Of a stretch of DNA of 64,000 bases, positions 59,664 to 64,000 are shown piece by piece. The translations under genes and the position numbers were made by a program. How positions within the stretch are numbered: position 1 is the first letter of the stretch; each line of letters begins with the position of its first letter. This DNA comes from Halomonas sp. LR3S48 (lineage in GTDB: Bacteria; Pseudomonadota; Gammaproteobacteria; Pseudomonadales; Halomonadaceae), in the NCBI RefSeq assembly GCF_025725665.1, contig NZ_CP107009.1:1860001-1924000 (forward strand). Reading direction: 5' to 3'. The notes beneath the pieces were generated by a model, which was not told the origin of the DNA, made no database searches, and worked only from the letters and a program-made list of their open reading frames with translations.

Positions 59664-61195
59664 GTGAAGAGATGCGGCCGGGCGACACGCCAAGCGATCT
59701 GTCCCAGTGGCAGCGCCTTTCGCCTTGGGCGGTCATCTTGCTGCTGCTCAGCGGAGCGACCACGCTGTTGCGTCAGCACATGCCGCTCGTACTCGGCGCG
59801 GGTGCGAGCCTGGCGCTGCTCGAGCGTGTGGGGTGGCGAGAGCTGGCGCTGGGCGGCGCCTTGCTGCTGGGCCTGGCGGTCTTGGTCAGCCTGCTCTATT
59901 ACCGACGCTTTCGCTACCGCTTCGACGGCGATGTGCTGATCGTGCAGAAAGGCTTGCTGGAGCATCGCGAGTTCAAGATGGCGTCGCGTCACGTGCAGCA
60001 CGTTGCCATTCACCAGCCGGCCTACATGCGTCCCTTCCGACTGGTGCTGTGGGAAGTGGAAACGCTGGCGGGGGAGGCCTCGCGCATCACACTGCCCGGT
60101 ATCCGGCGTGACAGGGCCGAGGCCCTCGGCCAGCGCCTGCGTGCTACGGACGGCCTGTCAGGCGCAGGGCTCGACCGCCAGCCAGGCGCTTACACCAATG
60201 CCAAGGAGCTTGCCCATGGCGATGAGCCGCTCTTTGCCATCACCTACCGGGCCATCGCTCTGCATGGCCTGGCCAGCCGTTCGATCTACGTGATCGCGGC
60301 GATGCTCTCGCCGTTGGTGCGCCCGCTCGAGCGTTGGCTGCACGAGCGGCTACCCCAGCTCGACCTGGCCGCCTGGCTGCCTGCCTCACTTTGGGTGGCG
60401 GTGCCACTGGGCATCGTGGCAATCGTGACACTGCTGGCGTTACTGGCCGTTCTCGCCGCCTGGTGGCGTTTCCACGGCTATGTACTGCGTGACGAAGGCG
60501 ATCGTCAGGTTCAGATCAGTGGCCTGTTCAACCGCCAGGAGCAAGCGTTGAGCCTGGCACGGCTGCAGGTAGTGGAGTGGGTGCAGACGGGCCTTGGCCG
60601 CTTGCTGGGGCGTGGCTACCTGGTCTGCCACCAGTTCGGTGCACTGGGCGGCGATGCGGCCGAGTCGCGGCGCTTCGTGGTGCCGGGTCTCACCCGGAAG
60701 CAGGGTGGCGAGCTGATGGCCCGCTTGTGGTCGGGGTATTGCGCCGAACGTCCCCTGCAGCGGGTGGATGCGAGCTACCGGCGGGTCTTGCTGTTGCGTC
60801 ATGCGCTGCTGCTGGGGGTAGTTGCGACGCTGGTTCTGGTTCCGTTCGCTTCGCTGGAACTGCCTGCCTCGGTATGGGGTGGGCTGGTCGGGGTGGTCTT
60901 GCTGGCATCCGCGGGACTGGCCCAGCTACGTTGGATGGCCACCGCCTGGGCCGTTGACGGGGACTACCTGCGTATCCGCCGTGGGGTGCTGGGGCAGCGC
61001 ACCGGAATATTTCCCATGCACCATCTCATCACATTGAGCCTCCAGCAGAGCTGGCTGCAGCGTCGGCGTGGCGTTGCCACCCTGCAGCTCGAACTGGCCA
61101 ACGGTCGCCAAAGCCTGCCGTACCTGAAAGAGGCCGAGGCGCGCCGGCTTGCCGATACGCTGCTGTACCGCGTCGAAGCCGGTCAGGCCGCCTGA
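59660..61195 (+). CDS. Multi-PH-domain membrane protein (YdbT-like)
   Basis: 511 residues with about six membrane helices and three bPH2 domains, around residues 80-170 (RYRFDGDVLIVQKGLLEHRE), 260-350 (GYVLRDEGDRQVQISGLFNRQEQALSL) and 410-500 (WAVDGDYLRIRRGVLGQRTG). Each domain has the pattern Y-x-x-x-x-D-x-x-x-x-x-G-x-x-x-R followed by the R-L-Q/H-V-x helix. ATGA overlap with the YdbS-like gene confirms a complex. Confidence 0.9.
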   Translation: MSEEMRPGDTPSDLSQWQRLSPWAVILLLLSGATTLLRQHMPLVLGAGASLALLERVGWRELALGGALLLGLAVLVSLLYYRRFRYRFDGDVLIVQKGLLEHREFKMASRHVQHVAIHQPAYMRPFRLVLWEVETLAGEASRITLPGIRRDRAEALGQRLRATDGLSGAGLDRQPGAYTNAKELAHGDEPLFAITYRAIALHGLASRSIYVIAAMLSPLVRPLERWLHERLPQLDLAAWLPASLWVAVPLGIVAIVTLLALLAVLAAWWRFHGYVLRDEGDRQVQISGLFNRQEQALSLARLQVVEWVQTGLGRLLGRGYLVCHQFGALGGDAAESRRFVVPGLTRKQGGELMARLWSGYCAERPLQRVDASYRRVLLLRHALLLGVVATLVLVPFASLELPASVWGGLVGVVLLASAGLAQLRWMATAWAVDGDYLRIRRGVLGQRTGIFPMHHLITLSLQQSWLQRRRGVATLQLELANGRQSLPYLKEAEARRLADTLLYRVEAGQAA

Positions 61196-61367
61196 TCGCT
61201 GTAGCCGAAGCGGCGATGCCGTGGCCGGTGCCGAGTTCCAAGTTATGCTGCTGCTGTCGCGGCTGAAAAGGACGTGGCGACATGGCTGCGTTGATTAGCA
61301 GGCAGGCATGAATATCGTGCGCCGTAGAGTAGACTTGTCCTGAACTCGACCAGACTGGGAAAAGGCA

Positions 61368-61715
61368 GTGAAGTCGAAACGTCATGGTGTCATGGCCGGA
61401 CTGGCACTGCTGGTCCTCGCGGCCTGTTCGGATTCGTCGGGCGAAGTGCGTGAAGCGAGCCTGGCGGTGCTCGTCGACCAGGCCGAGCAACTCGATGGCT
61501 TCCGGGTGGCCACCCAAGGAACGGTGCGGTATTTCGAGGACCCGCTTCATTACTGGATCGAGGATGAGGACCTGAACCGGGTGGAAATTTTTCCCCAGGA
61601 ACGGATCGCCCCCCATTTGGGCGAGACGGTGCGCGTCGTCGGTGATTTCGAGTACTCTCCCAGCAAAGGACGTCGCTTGACCCTCGAGAGTATCGAGCCG
61701 GTCGAGCGGCGCTAG
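61368..61715 (+). CDS. Lipoprotein with OB-fold-like domain, unknown
   Basis: 115 residues; GTG start at 61368 after GGGAAAAGG. Lipobox VLAACSD with Cys at about residue 20. Mature part: beta strands in OB-fold order (FRVATQGTVRYFEDPLHYWIEDED, VRVVGDFEYSPSKGRRLTLESI), comparable to the tRNA_anti-like/BOF lipoproteins. Function unknown. The membrane gene follows 39 nt later. Confidence 0.65.
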   Translation: MKSKRHGVMAGLALLVLAACSDSSGEVREASLAVLVDQAEQLDGFRVATQGTVRYFEDPLHYWIEDEDLNRVEIFPQERIAPHLGETVRVVGDFEYSPSKGRRLTLESIEPVERR

Positions 61716-61754
61716 GCAGGAGCAAGGAAAACGCGCCACAGCGAGGGAACCGCC

Positions 61755-62861
61755 ATGATCGGGCTCAGCCAGCGGCCGCAACTGCCGTCATTGCCCGCCC
61801 GGGTCGAAGCCATCGACCTGGCTCGTGGCATCGCCATCGCACTGATGATTCTCAGTCACGCGGTCAGCGGTTTGCTGGGGATTCGCCAGGTCCCCGATTG
61901 GGGCATGGTGCCGATCCATCTCCTCACAAAATTCTCTTCATCGCTGTTCATTCTGGTGTTCGGCATCGCCCTGGCGGTGGCCTTCCTGCCCAAGGTCGGC
62001 ACGCCCGACTGGCCGAAACGCCGGCGCAAGCTGATGCTGCGCGGGTTGGAAGTGCTGTTCTGGTACAAGGCATTGACTATCGTCGAGATGCTCCCGCTGT
62101 TCACTCCCCAAGAGATTCTGGAGACCCTTCTCTACCAGCGTTTCGCCATCTGGGTGGAGATCCTCGGCTTCTATGCTCTGGCATTGCTGTGGCTGCCTTG
62201 GGTGCTGCCGCTGTGGTGTCGTATGCCGTTGTGGTCGCGGCTGCTGGTTCCGGTGGTCGTGGGCGTGCTCTCGGTGATGCTCGAGCGCCACTTTCACTTC
62301 TGGGGCAGCGACATCCTCAAGGCGTTCCTGGTCGAGGACGCCGACCATTACACTTGGGGCCAGCTCGCGAGGCTGCCATTGGTGATGATGGGCTTGCTGA
62401 TCGGCGAGGCCATCCTGCGCTGGTATGGCGAGCCGACCGCACGGCGGCACCTGGTGGCCGGCCTGGCAGGAATCGGGGCGGTATTTCTGCTTGGCTTCGT
62501 GGCGTTTTCCCTGCCTGAACTGTACGAGGCCTTGATGGCGGTGGCCTGGAACGCCGGCAAGCATCCGCCGGAGGTGCCCTTCATGCTCTTCAGTACCGGC
62601 GGAGCGCTGGTGATCATGGCACTCTGCCTGCTGGGCGGTCGGCGTGCAGCTACCTGGCTCACGCCTCTCAGCGTGATCGGAAGCGATGCCCTGCGCGCGT
62701 TCATCTTCCATATCGTGGCCATTTTTCTGGTGCTGCGCTTGCTGTTGGGCGCCTGGCAGGTCTACAGCTATCCACAGGTGCTGGCAATCGGCCTGGCACT
62801 GATACTTCTCACCGCGGGCTGGATTGCCCTGGTGCGCCGATTCAGGGAGTTGAGTCAATGA
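61755..62861 (+). CDS. Polytopic DUF1624/acyltransferase-like membrane protein
   Basis: 368 residues, about ten helices. N-terminal signature RVEAIDLARGIAIALMILSHAVSGLL, with the conserved Arg and His of the acyltransferase-3/HGSNAT/DUF1624 group. Members transfer acyl groups to glycans or function in opgC-type modification; the substrate is unknown here. The stop overlaps the hydrolase gene by 4 nt (ATGA). Confidence 0.8.
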   Translation: MIGLSQRPQLPSLPARVEAIDLARGIAIALMILSHAVSGLLGIRQVPDWGMVPIHLLTKFSSSLFILVFGIALAVAFLPKVGTPDWPKRRRKLMLRGLEVLFWYKALTIVEMLPLFTPQEILETLLYQRFAIWVEILGFYALALLWLPWVLPLWCRMPLWSRLLVPVVVGVLSVMLERHFHFWGSDILKAFLVEDADHYTWGQLARLPLVMMGLLIGEAILRWYGEPTARRHLVAGLAGIGAVFLLGFVAFSLPELYEALMAVAWNAGKHPPEVPFMLFSTGGALVIMALCLLGGRRAATWLTPLSVIGSDALRAFIFHIVAIFLVLRLLLGAWQVYSYPQVLAIGLALILLTAGWIALVRRFRELSQ

Positions 62862-63946
62862 TGGGCAGGAGATTGGTACGGGCGCTGTTGCTGACGGTCA
62901 TGGCGATACCGTCGTTGGCCGTTGCCCAGCCCGGCTGGGCGGAGCAGGTCGAGGCCTGGGTGGAACCGCCCTGGGCCGAACGCCTGGACGCCAGGCTGGC
63001 GCTGCTCGAAGCCGGTTTTGACGGTGAACTCGGCGTGCACGTGCGAGACCTCGAGACCGGCGCGCGCCACGGCTGGCGCGACGACGAATTCTGGTACCTG
63101 GCCTCGCTGGTCAAGGTGCCGGTGGCGATCGAGCTGATGGCCCGGGTCGAAGCGGGGGAGATGGCCTTGCAGGAGCGCCTGACCCTTGCGCGCGGCGACT
63201 ATGTCGACGGTGCCGGCTCCACCAACTGGGCGGCACCCGGCAGCGCACTCACGTTGCGTCAATTGCTGGAATCGATGTTGACCGTCAGCGACAACACGGC
63301 AAGCGACCTGCTGATGCGCCACCTGGGGCTGGAAGCGATCAACGCACGCGCGCGTCATCTCACGCCACCCGGTGGGCTGGGACCTATCACGACGCTGGTC
63401 GACGTGCGCCGTCATGCATACTCCCACTTGCACCCGGATGCTTTCCACCTGAGCGGCATGGATTTCATCGAGCTGCGCAAGCGACAGGGCGATGCTGCCC
63501 GGGTGGCGTGGCTGCGTCAGCGCCTTGGCCTGGCCCCGCAGGAGCTGCTGCTACCGAGCATCGACGAGGCGTTTCGGCGCTATTACGCTACCGACTTCAA
63601 CAGCGGCCGGCTCGATGCCTTCGGCGATGTTCTCGAAGCATTGGCCCGGGGCAGGGCGCTGGGACCGGTTGCCACCGCCGAGCTGCTCGCGGTGATGTCG
63701 CGCACCGCCAGCGGCGAACGGCGCCTCAAGGCCGGCCTGGGTCGCGACATTCGCCTGGCTCACAAGACTGGCACCCAGCATCGCCATGCCTGTGATGCGG
63801 GCATCGCCACGCAGGGGCAGGGCGATGACGCTCGCCGTGTGGTGATCGTAGCCTGCGTGCACGGCGAACTCGATCTGGCGCGCAACGAGCAGATGCTGGC
63901 CGCAGTGGGGCGTGCCGTGAGGGAGGCGGGGGCGTTCGAGGGCTGA
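62858..63946 (+). CDS. Exported serine hydrolase of class A beta-lactamase fold
   Basis: 362 residues with signal peptide (RRLVRALLLTVMAIPSLAVAQ). Penicillin-recognition motifs: Ser83-Leu-Val-Lys86, SDN (144-146) and KTGT (303-306). The omega-loop Glu-x-x-Leu-Asn of true class A enzymes is not evident, so it is more likely a carboxypeptidase or other hydrolase than a beta-lactamase. Co-translated with the acyltransferase-like gene. The final 54 nt of the window after it hold nothing recognisable. Confidence 0.8.
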   Translation: MMGRRLVRALLLTVMAIPSLAVAQPGWAEQVEAWVEPPWAERLDARLALLEAGFDGELGVHVRDLETGARHGWRDDEFWYLASLVKVPVAIELMARVEAGEMALQERLTLARGDYVDGAGSTNWAAPGSALTLRQLLESMLTVSDNTASDLLMRHLGLEAINARARHLTPPGGLGPITTLVDVRRHAYSHLHPDAFHLSGMDFIELRKRQGDAARVAWLRQRLGLAPQELLLPSIDEAFRRYYATDFNSGRLDAFGDVLEALARGRALGPVATAELLAVMSRTASGERRLKAGLGRDIRLAHKTGTQHRHACDAGIATQGQGDDARRVVIVACVHGELDLARNEQMLAAVGRAVREAGAFEG

Positions 63947-64000
63947 ACGGAACGTGTCTAAGCTGCTGGGTTGGCCTTCTTGTGCGACGAACGTCTAACT

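Overview
The window is GC-rich, densely packed bacterial chromosome, almost certainly from a gammaproteobacterium of the Halomonas group. The evidence is a two-gene type relA (synthetase motif ExDD), RfaH, YejK, AmpG, an NhaD-type Na+/H+ antiporter typical of halophiles and alkaliphiles, a Pseudomonas-like AcdS, and many short operons with ATGA overlaps. I see no rRNA, tRNA, CRISPR array, insertion sequence or prophage.

Layout. 1-5.3 kb: relA (5' truncated by the window edge), mazG and ppc, translationally coupled and ended by a 17-bp hairpin. 5.3-16.2 kb: 1-Cys peroxiredoxin, a small outer-membrane-type protein, a PanE-like reductase, topB, an ABC1/UbiB kinase-like protein, a SEC-C/TPR protein, ampG, rfaH, a SlyD-like FKBP, and a 38-residue membrane peptide resembling the cbb3 oxidase subunit CcoM behind an FNR/ANR-type promoter. 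16.2-21.7 kb: lytic transglycosylase, proS, GNAT, a lipoprotein, and the divergent Lrp regulator/acdS pair (ACC deaminase). 21.7-24.2 kb: an overlapping minus-strand operon satD - DUF3307 - amiD, preceded by one promoter covered by a LexA-type box and a second promoter surrounded by ATAACC repeats. 24.2-29.1 kb: VWA/MoxR pair, sterol-desaturase-family protein, beta-hydroxyacid dehydrogenase, DUF1206. 29.2-31.7 kb: small accessory genes, partly AT-richer than the flanks. 31.8-39.1 kb: hemerythrin, metallophosphoesterase, GFA enzyme, nhaD, DUF503, KGG-repeat stress protein, potassium channel, DUF523-DUF1722 fusion. 39.1-50.7 kb: ABC exporter, an SDR/SPW/VKOR-like fusion, amidotransferase, yejK, diguanylate cyclase, ABC-2 export pair, Nramp-like transporter, parvulin. 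50.8-64 kb: SDR and GST operon, second GFA protein, METTL25-like methyltransferase, PAS-GGDEF cyclase, M28 peptidase, YbaK-like protein, PH-domain pair, and a lipoprotein/membrane acyltransferase-like/serine hydrolase group.

The most interesting region is 21681-24189. SatD looks to me like a class III nucleotide-cyclase-type fold joined to a C-terminal helix-turn-helix. It is coupled to a polytopic membrane protein and a lipoprotein cell-wall amidase, and the upstream DNA has the arrangement expected for both SOS (LexA) control and autoregulation. The second is the CcoM-like gene at 15990, whose upstream FNR-type site is centred where a class II activator site should be. Starts were moved inward from the longest reading frame wherever a Shine-Dalgarno site, signal peptide or family start decided the matter. 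All functional statements come from reading the translated sequence; no database search was run.
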